NCBI GenBank assembly: GCA_964581795.1 | Contig: CAZOPW010000032.1 | Coordinates: 1 to 25,469, forward strand | DNA from: EX4572-165 sp964581795 | GTDB taxonomy: Archaea; Thermoplasmatota; E2; DHVEG-1 | Direction of reading: 5' to 3' | Length of the DNA stretch: 25,469 nt | Shown here: positions 7,848 through 15,391 of the stretch, piece after piece | Position numbering within the stretch: the first letter of the stretch is position 1 | How the letters are laid out: each line of letters begins with the position of its first letter | Notes under the pieces: generated by a model | Told to the model about the DNA's origin: nothing | Databases searched by the model: none | The model's input: the letters and a program-made list of their open reading frames with translations, nothing else | Program-made: the position numbers and the translations under genes

Positions 7848-7980
7848 ATTTATATATTTAGCTTGGTACTTTATTTATATGGATGGGGGAGTCATCCAAT
7901 TTTTTCCCATCTTTCCTCACCACCTTCATAGTATTCCCCCATCCATCCTTCCACAATAATGGAGTATAAAGGCTTTTTGT
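7848..7980 (+). ncRNA. Hairpin-rich convergent gap; possible small RNA or bidirectional terminator
   Basis: The gap between the tmk-like gene and purQ (convergent) contains a perfect 12-bp inverted repeat, ATGGATGGGGGA at 7879-7890 and TCCCCCATCCAT at 7935-7946. The left arm can also pair with two nearer copies: CATCC at 7893-7897 and CCCATC at 7906-7911. A TATA-like TTTATATATTTA at 7849-7860 lies about 26 bases before the left arm, so a transcript could start right at the stem. A T5 run at 7974-7978 could end it. A simple bidirectional terminator between convergent genes is the more modest explanation. Confidence 0.3.
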
Positions 7981-8007
7981 AACGATTCTCGTCCATATAC
8001 TTCTTGT

Positions 8008-8844
8008 TTAAAAATTTTTCTCAAGATATGTAATAATGCTTGTAAATACTGCATGGCCATCTCCCCATTGTTTTGTTAATCCTTTTTCAGGCCAATTATG
8101 TTGTTGTAACTGATAGAATGATCGTTCTGGATGAGGCATCATACCAAACACGTTTCCTTGCCGGTTGCAGATTCCTGCAATATTAGCAAATGATCCGTTT
8201 GGATTCCAGGGATAATCAGCATACTCACCATTAGGATTTACATATTTGAACACAATTTGATCATTTTCTTCAAGTTGCTTTACCATTTTTTGTTGATTGG
8301 AGGTGTTAAATATCAGTTTCCCTTCTGCATGGGCACTTGGGATTAACCTAATATCGTTTTGGCTGATATTTTGAGTTAGGACACAATTTCCTTGATTTAC
8401 ATGTTTCAATAAACTTGGTCTACATTCAAATCGGCTAGAATCATTACGATGGAGACATGCTTGAGGAATTGGACTCATATTTGTTTCTGTTGCTGGGAGT
8501 AATCCAAGTTCAATGAGAACTTGAAATCCGTTGCAAATGCCAAGTATTGGATATCCTTCTTTTACGTATTCTTTGAGATCATCTCCAATTTTGCTTTTCA
8601 TTCGAGCTGCAAAAATTGCCCCTGCTCTAATATAATCACCTGCTGAAAAACCACCTGGAATCATTAGACAATGATAATCTCTGACGTTGCGTTCTTCTTC
8701 TGGAGTTGTATCAACATGAAGTAATTGTTTAAGATGAACGAATTCAGGAGTGGTGTTCAATTGTTCAAATGCGTTAAAAGATTCCTGTTCGCAGTTTGTT
8801 CCTTCTATTCGGAGAATACCAATACGAATATCTGTTTTTTTCAC
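8008..8844 (-). CDS. purQ: Phosphoribosylformylglycinamidine synthase, glutaminase subunit PurQ
   Basis: This class I glutamine amidotransferase supplies ammonia from glutamine to PurL in the FGAR-to-FGAM step of purine synthesis. The nucleophile C104 is in GICNGFQVL, with the catalytic pair H238 and E240 in MMPHPERS. The early ILRIEGTNCEQE and the PGGFSAGDYIRAGAIFA oxyanion-loop segment (63-80) are typical of PurQ. At 278 residues it is longer than the roughly 225-residue bacterial subunit, matching the longer archaeal type. The start is a GTG at 8842-8844 preceded by AAAGGGG; no better ATG precedes the conserved start. No purL or purS is in the window, so the gene stands alone here, divergent from the sulfation cluster. 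Confidence 0.93.
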   Translation of the reverse strand: MKKTDIRIGILRIEGTNCEQESFNAFEQLNTTPEFVHLKQLLHVDTTPEEERNVRDYHCLMIPGGFSAGDYIRAGAIFAARMKSKIGDDLKEYVKEGYPILGICNGFQVLIELGLLPATETNMSPIPQACLHRNDSSRFECRPSLLKHVNQGNCVLTQNISQNDIRLIPSAHAEGKLIFNTSNQQKMVKQLEENDQIVFKYVNPNGEYADYPWNPNGSFANIAGICNRQGNVFGMMPHPERSFYQLQQHNWPEKGLTKQWGDGHAVFTSIITYLEKNF

Positions 8845-9153
8845 AGTTGTTCCCCTTTCTATTATTTCTAAAGGTTTGTACGATATGACATTTCTTTTTA
8901 GTTTTTAAATGATTGTGTTAGTGAATACTCTTTTTTTCATGGCTTCCCTGTATTTATTAGTTTATTATAATTGGTTGTAAAGTCCTTTAGTTCTTTTTAA
9001 AGGCATATGAGAAATTTCAGTTATTGATAAAATTAAATTGTATTCTGATATTTTCAAAATCATAATTTTTATTATTCAATTCCTTTATTGCCTGGTTTTC
9101 ATTATTATATGAATTTAGTTCAAAATTAATTTAGAACCACAAACTTTTTTAAT
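8845..9153. other. AT-rich divergent intergenic region, no gene seen
   Basis: Between purQ (-) and the RHH gene (+) I find no open frame worth calling and no tRNA-like or strongly structured segment. It is T-rich on the + strand and must hold the purQ promoter. Minus-strand TATA-like stretches exist, but the base composition makes any single choice arbitrary. Confidence 0.5.
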
Positions 9154-9215
9154 GATATATAATTATCAGGCTAATATAGTTAAATGTAATTAAATATAAT
9201 AAAAAATAATGAGGT
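9154..9215 (+). promoter_or_regulatory. Promoter and possible RHH operator of the sulfation cluster
   Basis: A TATA-like GATATATAATTATC is at 9154-9167 (ends GATA and TATC are complementary). It is followed by a tandem 10-base direct repeat, TTAAATGTAA at 9180-9189 and TTAAATATAA at 9190-9199, differing at one base. GAGGT at 9211-9215 is the RBS for the ATG at 9222. Tandem repeats one helical turn apart are a common target of ribbon-helix-helix dimers, and the first gene encodes one, so autoregulation is plausible. In so AT-rich a region chance cannot be excluded. Confidence 0.35.
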
Positions 9216-9221
9216 ATAATT

Positions 9222-9458
9222 ATGGCCGAAGAAAATGAAACCAAAAAATACACAACAATATCCATTCCAACACCCCTAGCAAACAAAATAAAAAAACGTA
9301 TAGAAGGAACAGGTTTCAATTCCTTATCATCATACGTAACTTACGTCCTTCGCGAAGTCATCTCCAATGTAGAAGAAGATGAAAACGAAGAAGCATTTAG
9401 TAAAGACGATGAAGAAAAAGTAAAAGAACGCCTCCGAGCACTAGGATACCTCGATTAA
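9222..9458 (+). CDS. Ribbon-helix-helix (CopG/Arc-like) DNA-binding protein
   Basis: The 78-residue protein has the ribbon-helix-helix layout. A beta strand YTTISIPTPLANKI (residues 10-23) is followed by helix 1 up to a glycine turn, GFNSLSSYVTYVLREVI (31-47) forms helix 2, and the C-terminus is a charged helix of Glu and Lys. NSLSSYV matches the usual G-[FY]-x-S-x-S-x-[YF]-V signature. It should act as a dimeric transcription factor. Its stop is 17 bases before sat and it is the first gene of the cluster, so it probably senses or tunes sulfate activation and may repress its own promoter. Half of the protein is acidic, which could serve partner contacts. Confidence 0.75.
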   Translation: MAEENETKKYTTISIPTPLANKIKKRIEGTGFNSLSSYVTYVLREVISNVEEDENEEAFSKDDEEKVKERLRALGYLD

Positions 9459-9475
9459 AAAAGGAGCATAAAAAT

Positions 9476-10603
9476 ATGCCAAAACCACATGGAAATAAAC
9501 TTATCAATAGATATATAACAAAAGAAACAACAGAATTCGAAGACATTCCTACCTTTGAAATTAACATCAATCTCGCAGAAGATGTTATGAATATCGCATC
9601 AGGAGTATTCTCACCCCTCACAGGATTTCTCAACTACAATGACCTACACAGTGTCGTTCATCATAAAAGACTCTCCAATGACACACCATGGACAATCCCA
9701 ATTCTTTTTGATTGCCCAAAAAATGAAGACATCAAAGAAGGAGACACCATCATGCTAACAAACGAAGAAACAGACCTTAAAGCTCTCCTTGATATAAAAG
9801 AAATCTACAAATATGACAAGAAAACACTAGCCAAAGAAATATACACAACCACTGATCCAGCACATCCAGGTGTCAAAATGCTTTATGACATGAATGATCA
9901 TTTCATTGGAGGAAATATCATTCTGATTAATAAAGGACAGAGAAAATTTGATGATTATAATCTGACACCTAAAGAAACACGAATACTTTTCAATGAAAAA
10001 GGATGGAAAGAAATCGTTGCCTTTCAAACAAGAAACCCACCACATCTTGGGCATGAATACGTTCAAAAAACCGCTCTCACATTCGTTGATGGAATCTTTA
10101 TTAATCCAATTATTGGAAAGAAAAAACCAGGTGATTTTAAAGATGAAGTCATCCTAAAAAGCTACGAAACACTCATGGAAAAATATTATCTTAAAAAACG
10201 AAGCGTCATGAGTATTCTTAGAACAAGTATGAAATACGCAGGACCCCGAGAAGCGATACATCACGCTATCATGAGAAAAAACTTTGGATGCACCCACTTC
10301 ATCGTTGGCAGAGATCATGCCGGAGTAGGAAACTATTATGGACCATACGACGCACATGACATTTTCAAAGAATTTCCAGATCTTGAAATCACACCAGTTT
10401 TCTTTAGAAGTTTCTCAAGATGTACGAAATGCGGAAGTGTTGTCAACGATAAAATCTGCCCCCATGATCAAAAATACCATATCAATTTCAGTGGTAAAAA
10501 AATTAGAGCTCTCCTCAAAGAAGGGAAAGTTCCATCTGAAGACATGATGAGAAAAGAAGTCGCGGAAACAATACTTACATTCGAAAATCCTTTCGTGGAG
10601 TAA
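9476..10603 (+). CDS. sat: ATP sulfurylase (sulfate adenylyltransferase)
   Basis: Sat joins sulfate and ATP to form adenylyl sulfate (APS) and pyrophosphate. All active-site motifs of the single-chain Sat type are present: QTRNPPHLGH (184-193), GRDHAGVGNYYG (278-289) and SGKKIR (339-344). A CxxC...CxH cluster (C316, C319, C328, H330) corresponds to the zinc site found in archaeal and some bacterial enzymes. The 375-residue length is normal, and there is no fused APS kinase domain, in agreement with the separate cysC two genes later. RBS AAAAGGAG lies just before the ATG. With cysC, a DHH phosphoesterase, a sulfotransferase and an anion transporter downstream, and no aprAB, dsrAB or qmo genes visible, the direction is sulfate activation for assimilation or sulfation, not respiration. 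Confidence 0.95.
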   Translation: MPKPHGNKLINRYITKETTEFEDIPTFEININLAEDVMNIASGVFSPLTGFLNYNDLHSVVHHKRLSNDTPWTIPILFDCPKNEDIKEGDTIMLTNEETDLKALLDIKEIYKYDKKTLAKEIYTTTDPAHPGVKMLYDMNDHFIGGNIILINKGQRKFDDYNLTPKETRILFNEKGWKEIVAFQTRNPPHLGHEYVQKTALTFVDGIFINPIIGKKKPGDFKDEVILKSYETLMEKYYLKKRSVMSILRTSMKYAGPREAIHHAIMRKNFGCTHFIVGRDHAGVGNYYGPYDAHDIFKEFPDLEITPVFFRSFSRCTKCGSVVNDKICPHDQKYHINFSGKKIRALLKEGKVPSEDMMRKEVAETILTFENPFVE

Positions 10604-10645
10604 TCTCTCCACCTTATTTTCTTTATAACACGGAGAAGATTAAAT

Positions 10646-11629
10646 ATGATAGAATTAGAAAAAGTAACTGGGAATGGTTTACTCATACATCACTGGGATA
10701 CTGATGGAATATGTAGTGCAAAACTCATCTTAGATTATCTCGGTAATAAAATAACCAAAAACAAAACTCCAATCCTAGGAAATTATTTTCTAACAAAAGA
10801 AGAAATAGAAGAATGCAAAGATTTTGATTTCATTATTATCGTCGACATGAACCTACCAGAACAAAACATACTCACCCTCGCTGAAAATGCTGACGTCTAC
10901 ATTTTCGACCACCACCTCGGTAAAGTAATTGATAGCGTATTTCATCACAATCCTGTCATAAAAGGAAAAAATCCAGATAAATACCCAAGTGCAAGCTGGA
11001 TAGTCAACGACTACCTCAAAAACGATGTTAATTTATATGCATTATTAGGAATCATAGGAGATCACGAACAAAAAATAAAAAACAACCAACATTTTTCAAA
11101 AATAATACAAGAATTTTGCAAAAAAAACAACCTCACCTTTGATGATCTTCACAACATGGCATATTTACTCGATTCAAATTATAAAAAAGGGGATAAAACT
11201 GCTGTTGAAAAAGCTCCACATTACCTAAAAAACAATCCAACCCCAAATGCTATACTAAAACATGATACATGGAATAAAAACCTCGTTGAATTAGACGATG
11301 AAATTACCACTATATTAAAAGAACCAATTGAAAAAACAGATAGCATTATCAAAAAAACCCTTCACACCAAATCCAATATCATCTCAACAATAACTAGAAA
11401 ACTCGCATGGACCAACAATCAGGACGCCGTCGTCATCAATAAAGGATACTTTGACAATGAAGATCAACTTTATGTAAGAACAATCAACAACGATATGCAA
11501 CCCATGATACAAAAAGGAAAAGAATATGGATTTAAATGCGGAGGAAAAAAAGAGGTCCTTGGAGCGATACTGCCAAAAGAGAAAACAGAATCATTTGTCG
11601 ATGAAATTGTCACCTATTTATCAAAATAA
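10646..11629 (+). CDS. DHH-DHHA1 phosphoesterase, candidate pAp phosphatase
   Basis: The 327-residue protein is of the DHH superfamily (RecJ, NrnA, GAN). The metal motifs are intact: HWDTDG (H16, D18, D20), VDMN (D67), FDHH (D88, H89, H90) and GDH (D139, H140). A C-terminal DHHA1 domain contains CGGKKEVLGAILP, where the family usually has GGGH or GGHxxAaG; here Lys replaces the substrate-contacting His. It is shorter than RecJ or archaeal GAN (over 400 residues), closer to NrnA-sized enzymes. It lies between sat and cysC. Sulfotransfer from PAPS leaves 3',5'-pAp, which must be removed, and NrnA-type DHH proteins have pAp phosphatase activity. I infer that role from position. A nanoRNase or repair function is the alternative. 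GGAG lies upstream of the ATG. Confidence 0.8.
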   Translation: MIELEKVTGNGLLIHHWDTDGICSAKLILDYLGNKITKNKTPILGNYFLTKEEIEECKDFDFIIIVDMNLPEQNILTLAENADVYIFDHHLGKVIDSVFHHNPVIKGKNPDKYPSASWIVNDYLKNDVNLYALLGIIGDHEQKIKNNQHFSKIIQEFCKKNNLTFDDLHNMAYLLDSNYKKGDKTAVEKAPHYLKNNPTPNAILKHDTWNKNLVELDDEITTILKEPIEKTDSIIKKTLHTKSNIISTITRKLAWTNNQDAVVINKGYFDNEDQLYVRTINNDMQPMIQKGKEYGFKCGGKKEVLGAILPKEKTESFVDEIVTYLSK

Positions 11630-11658
11630 TAAAAAATTCTAATGGAGGATAACAATAT

Positions 11659-12267
11659 ATGAAAGAACAAAAAGCAACAAATGTCACCTGGCATGAACAT
11701 AAAGTAACAAAAGAAGATCGAGAACAATTACTACACCAAAAAGGTGCTGTACTTTGGTTCACAGGGCTTTCAGGAAGTGGAAAATCAACAATAGCAAATG
11801 AAGTCGCGTATCAACTTCATCAACACAATCAATTCGCTTATGTTTTAGATGGAGACAATGTCCGTCACGGTCTCAATAAAGATCTTGGATTTAGTCCTGA
11901 AGATCGAAATGAAAACATTCGACGAATAAGCGAAGTCGCTCATTTATTCGCAGATGCAGGAGTCATTACATTAACCGCTTTTATTTCACCATATCAAAAA
12001 CTAAGGGATTTTTGCCGAAGCTTACTGCCAGAAGGAGGCTTCTTTGAAATTCATTGTAAAGCAACACTGGACACCTGTGAAAAACGTGATCCAAAAGGAT
12101 TGTATAAAAAAGCACGCGCAGGAGAAATAAAAGAATTCACTGGAATTGACGCACCATATGAAGAACCAAAAAATCCAGAAATAGTACTTGACACTGACAA
12201 ATACAACATCGAAGAATGCGCTGAACAAGTGATACAAGCTCTCAAAGAAAAAAATATAATCTCATAA
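11659..12267 (+). CDS. cysC: Adenylylsulfate (APS) kinase
   Basis: CysC phosphorylates APS at the 3' position with ATP to give PAPS, the donor for sulfotransferases. The 202-residue product carries Walker A GLSGSGKST (36-44), the APS-binding DGDNVRHGLNKDLGFSPEDR (64-83), and FISPY (108-112) and KGLYKKARAGEIKEFTGI of the C-terminal lid region. All are typical for an active stand-alone kinase. A strong GGAGG precedes the ATG. The stop TAA directly abuts the next frame, and the sulfotransferase-like gene starts 12 bases later, so PAPS maker and likely PAPS user are translated together. Confidence 0.95.
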   Translation: MKEQKATNVTWHEHKVTKEDREQLLHQKGAVLWFTGLSGSGKSTIANEVAYQLHQHNQFAYVLDGDNVRHGLNKDLGFSPEDRNENIRRISEVAHLFADAGVITLTAFISPYQKLRDFCRSLLPEGGFFEIHCKATLDTCEKRDPKGLYKKARAGEIKEFTGIDAPYEEPKNPEIVLDTDKYNIEECAEQVIQALKEKNIIS

Positions 12268-12279
12268 ATGGAAGGCAAC

Positions 12280-12858
12280 ATGGAATTAGATGATTCAAAA
12301 AACTATATTGTTTCAGGTTTAGAACGATCTGGTACATCAATGCTCATGCAAATGCTTTATAATGCCGGATACCCCGTTGCAGCAGATGAAAAACGATTAC
12401 CTGATAAGAACAATCCCAAAGGATATTTCGAGTTAGAAGGCGGAAAAATCATTAATAAACTCATCAAAAACGATTTCCCATTTGAAAAATACAAAGGAAA
12501 AATCATTAAAATCACGGCATACGGAATGAAATATCTTCCAAAAGGAAATTACAATATTATCTATTCTGAACGAAACATTGAAGAAATACTTGATTCCATG
12601 GAAAAAATGGCTCAAATAACGGATAAAAACAGAGCTGACACAAAAAACGTATTCCTGAAACTCAATGAATATATAAAACAACAACTCCTTGATAGAAACG
12701 ACTGTACTGTTTTATTTGTTAATTACAACGAAATCCTCAACAATCCAGAAAAACATGTAAAACACGTCTATGAATTTTTACAAAAAGATGAAGTAGACAT
12801 ACAAGCCATGATCGACACCGTTGATAAAAGATTATATCGAAATCGTAAACTAAAATAG
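12280..12858 (+). CDS. Small sulfotransferase-like P-loop protein
   Basis: The protein has a PAPS-type 5' phosphosulfate-binding loop, VSGLERSGTSMLMQML (15-30 counting from ATG 12268). Next comes the NPKGYFELEG segment (49-58) known from a family of short bacterial sulfotransferase-like proteins. A 3'-phosphate motif of the R-x7-S kind is in ERNIEEILDS (R102, S110). The usual Pro of GLPRSGTS is Glu here. At 192 residues it lacks much of the acceptor-binding part of full-size sulfotransferases. I prefer ATG 12280, which has GGAAGG just before it, over ATG 12268, which has no RBS. Placement directly after cysC supports PAPS binding. The acceptor is unknown, and a kinase-like or PAPS-sensing role is possible. 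Confidence 0.7.
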   Translation: MELDDSKNYIVSGLERSGTSMLMQMLYNAGYPVAADEKRLPDKNNPKGYFELEGGKIINKLIKNDFPFEKYKGKIIKITAYGMKYLPKGNYNIIYSERNIEEILDSMEKMAQITDKNRADTKNVFLKLNEYIKQQLLDRNDCTVLFVNYNEILNNPEKHVKHVYEFLQKDEVDIQAMIDTVDKRLYRNRKLK

Positions 12859-12901
12859 TAAATCATAATAAGAAAAAACGTCTTACAAGCAAAATTAGAC
12901 A

Positions 12902-14329
12902 ATGACTCTTTCATCACAACTCTTTGCCCCATTTGTTCATTCAAAACGATTTAACATAATCTCTCTTATCTTAGCTTTTTTAATTCTTTTCCTCTTCTAT
13001 TTTATACCATATACACCAGCAGGATTAACTGAAAATGGAAAATTCATGATAGGGATCTTATTAACAGCAGCCATTCTTTGGATCACTGAACCAATTCCTC
13101 TTGCAGCAACAGGTCTTCTTATCATGATTCTCCAACCTTTATTTGGAATCACTCCGGCTGAGGAAATCTATTCAACATTTGGCAACCAAGCAGTTTTTTT
13201 CCTTATTGGTGCATTTATTATCGCAGCAGCTGTTGAAACACATGGATTACATCGGAGAATAGCATTAAAATTCCTCAAACATTTTGAAAACACACCAAAA
13301 CGGTTCACATTTGGAATTATGCTTTCCTCTGCATTACTTTCGTTTATTATGCCAGAACATGGCGTTGCAGCATTATTTCTACCAATCGTAACATCAATTC
13401 TTCTTGCAATGAAAATAATCCCTAAAGAAAGTAATTTCGGAAAGGTTAGTGTTCTTAGCATCGCCTATGGTTGTTCAATAGGAAGTCTAGGAACGCTAAT
13501 TGGTGGAGCACGAAATCCTTTAACCATTGGTTTTTTAGCAGATGCAGGAATCACAGTCACCTTTTTAGATTGGATGATATATGCAGTTCCCGTTGTATTT
13601 ATTGCATTACCAATAGTATGGCTTATTTTACAATTTGTTTTTCCTATTGAAATCAAGCATATTAGCAAAGCTAGAAACGAAATCGAGCAACAAGTAAGAA
13701 AGCAAGGAAAAATAAAACAGAGTGAAATTATTGTTTTTTCAATCCTAGCATTCACTGTATTTTTATGGATATTTTTTTCACATTACACCTATTTCGGGCT
13801 CGCAGGAATCGCACTTCTCGGGAGTATCCTTTTATTTTTAAGTGGAAGCATCACATGGAAAGATGTTGAAAAAAAAGTACCCTGGGGTATTATCGTTCTC
13901 TATGGAGGGGCGATCACCCTTGGACTTGGCATGCAACAAACAGGAGCCGGAGGCTGGATAGCCCATAACCTTTTTGAACTCATGTCAGGAAATCTTTATC
14001 TTATTATCTTTAGTCTCATTTTATTTACAATACTTCTGACAAATGTCATGTCTAACACTGGAGCAGTCGCTGTACTCCTTCCAATTGGTTTTGCAGTTGC
14101 ATCAGAAATACCAGGAATTAGTCCGTTACTATCATCAATGATTATCGCATTAAGTGGAGGACTTGCATTTATCTTCATTATAGCAACACCCGGCAATGCA
14201 ATCACCTATTCATCAGGATACTTTTCTACAAAAGACCTCTTCAAAGCAGGAAGCATAGCTAATTTAATATGTATCGGTATCCTCTTTGCAATTGCTTTAT
14301 TCTATTGGATAGGAATCCTAGGATTATGA
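12902..14329 (+). CDS. DASS/SLC13-family anion:Na+ symporter, probable sulfate importer
   Basis: This 475-residue integral membrane protein has about 11-13 hydrophobic helices and belongs to the divalent anion:Na+ symporter family (CitT, SLC13, ArsB superfamily). Family marks are the early GKFMIGILLTAAILWITEPIPLAATG, the hairpin region LGTLIGGARNPLT (first SNT-type site, here changed from GTxPN to GARNP), and LTNVMSNTGAVAVLLPI with an intact SNT near residue 384. Known substrates are dicarboxylates, citrate, sulfate or thiosulfate. Position 3' of sat-DHH-cysC-sulfotransferase points to sulfate. No clear RBS lies before the ATG, and 43 bases separate it from the previous gene, so a separate leaderless start is possible. 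Confidence 0.8.
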   Translation: MTLSSQLFAPFVHSKRFNIISLILAFLILFLFYFIPYTPAGLTENGKFMIGILLTAAILWITEPIPLAATGLLIMILQPLFGITPAEEIYSTFGNQAVFFLIGAFIIAAAVETHGLHRRIALKFLKHFENTPKRFTFGIMLSSALLSFIMPEHGVAALFLPIVTSILLAMKIIPKESNFGKVSVLSIAYGCSIGSLGTLIGGARNPLTIGFLADAGITVTFLDWMIYAVPVVFIALPIVWLILQFVFPIEIKHISKARNEIEQQVRKQGKIKQSEIIVFSILAFTVFLWIFFSHYTYFGLAGIALLGSILLFLSGSITWKDVEKKVPWGIIVLYGGAITLGLGMQQTGAGGWIAHNLFELMSGNLYLIIFSLILFTILLTNVMSNTGAVAVLLPIGFAVASEIPGISPLLSSMIIALSGGLAFIFIIATPGNAITYSSGYFSTKDLFKAGSIANLICIGILFAIALFYWIGILGL

Positions 14330-14411
14330 AAAATCTAAAAAGAAATAAAAACAATATAACGCCACAAATATCAAATAATGAATCCCATCAAAGACCAAGG
14401 TATGAGAAACA

Positions 14412-15269
14412 ATGTTTGAAAACATATTAGTCCCAATATCATCAGAGTTCTACTCAAAAGATGTCATAAAACGAAGTATCCTTCTTGCAGGAACCTTCTC
14501 AGGAACGGTCCATTTACTCTATATCATCGAAGAAAAACCATTAGATGAAATGGAACGGCGAACGGATACTCATCTCACTCATTATAATAGAACAGAAACT
14601 CAACAAGATGTTCTTAATCAACAACGACAAACAGCTGATGACCTTATTTTCCAGGATGCACAGCAACAATTACATAAAAAAAATATTAACATGGATACCA
14701 CGATCATCCAAGGTGAATTCAGCACAATCGTATCGGAAGAAATTGAAAAAAAACAGTACGATTTAATCATTATGAGTTACGAAAGAGGATCAATGATAGA
14801 TTATCGATTAATCAATGATTTAGATATACCAGTCTGGATCGAAGCTGGAGGGCACCATGAATCAATACTTGCAGTGTGTTCAAATCTTGCTCCAAATCAG
14901 AAAGTCCCAGAAATCAGTATGAAACTCGCAAAAGAACTTGATTGGGAACTACAAATGATTTATATCACTGATATGGAAGATAACGTTAAAGTAGATGAAA
15001 ATGGTAATCGATCTTCACCAAAACCATTGCATGAACTTCTTTTTTCCCGCCAGGAATTCATTGAAAATATGCAAGAGAAAGGAATATTTGTTAAAACTGT
15101 AGAAGGAAGCCTTCAACGAGAAAGCATTAAAGCTGCTCGAAAAATGAAAGCCGGACTTGTCATCATTGGAAGAGAACAGAAAAAACGAGGAAAACTGGGA
15201 TTACCAATCAGGAAAGTAAAACAGAAAATAGCAGATCGAAGTAAATACTCACTCCTTTTTATTAACTGA
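14412..15269 (+). CDS. Tandem UspA-domain protein
   Basis: The 285-residue soluble protein has two universal-stress-protein-like halves. The first starts MFENILVPISSEFYSKDVIKRS and ends near YDLIIMSYERGS (about 115-126). The second starts near HHESILAVCSNL (about 148) and ends with AGLVIIGREQKKRGKLGLP and YSLLFIN. The classical ATP-binding G-x2-G-x9-G-S signature is not clear in either half, so nucleotide binding is uncertain. Usp genes often accompany membrane transporters in archaea, and this one is 82 bases after the DASS gene, so a regulatory role on transport is plausible. An AAGGTATGAG segment upstream may be the RBS. A T6 run at about 15302 may end the transcript. Confidence 0.75.
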   Translation: MFENILVPISSEFYSKDVIKRSILLAGTFSGTVHLLYIIEEKPLDEMERRTDTHLTHYNRTETQQDVLNQQRQTADDLIFQDAQQQLHKKNINMDTTIIQGEFSTIVSEEIEKKQYDLIIMSYERGSMIDYRLINDLDIPVWIEAGGHHESILAVCSNLAPNQKVPEISMKLAKELDWELQMIYITDMEDNVKVDENGNRSSPKPLHELLFSRQEFIENMQEKGIFVKTVEGSLQRESIKAARKMKAGLVIIGREQKKRGKLGLPIRKVKQKIADRSKYSLLFIN

Positions 15270-15391
15270 ATATAAAAACCAATAGACTACCATTTACTCA
15301 ATTTTTTACATGTTATTATGATGTTTTAAAGTATGAAGAATTGAAACCAAAAAATTATAACCAAATGATGTTATGCAATACCTGATAAAAT

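Noticed and set aside
10338..10686. Several short frames across the end of sat and the start of the DHH gene
   Set aside because: All are shadows of sat or the DHH gene in other frames; no initiation signal was seen.
13168..13755. Two minus-strand frames of 96-97 codons in the DASS gene
   Set aside because: They are antisense to a transporter with intact family motifs, with Ser/Ile/Asn-rich low-complexity products.
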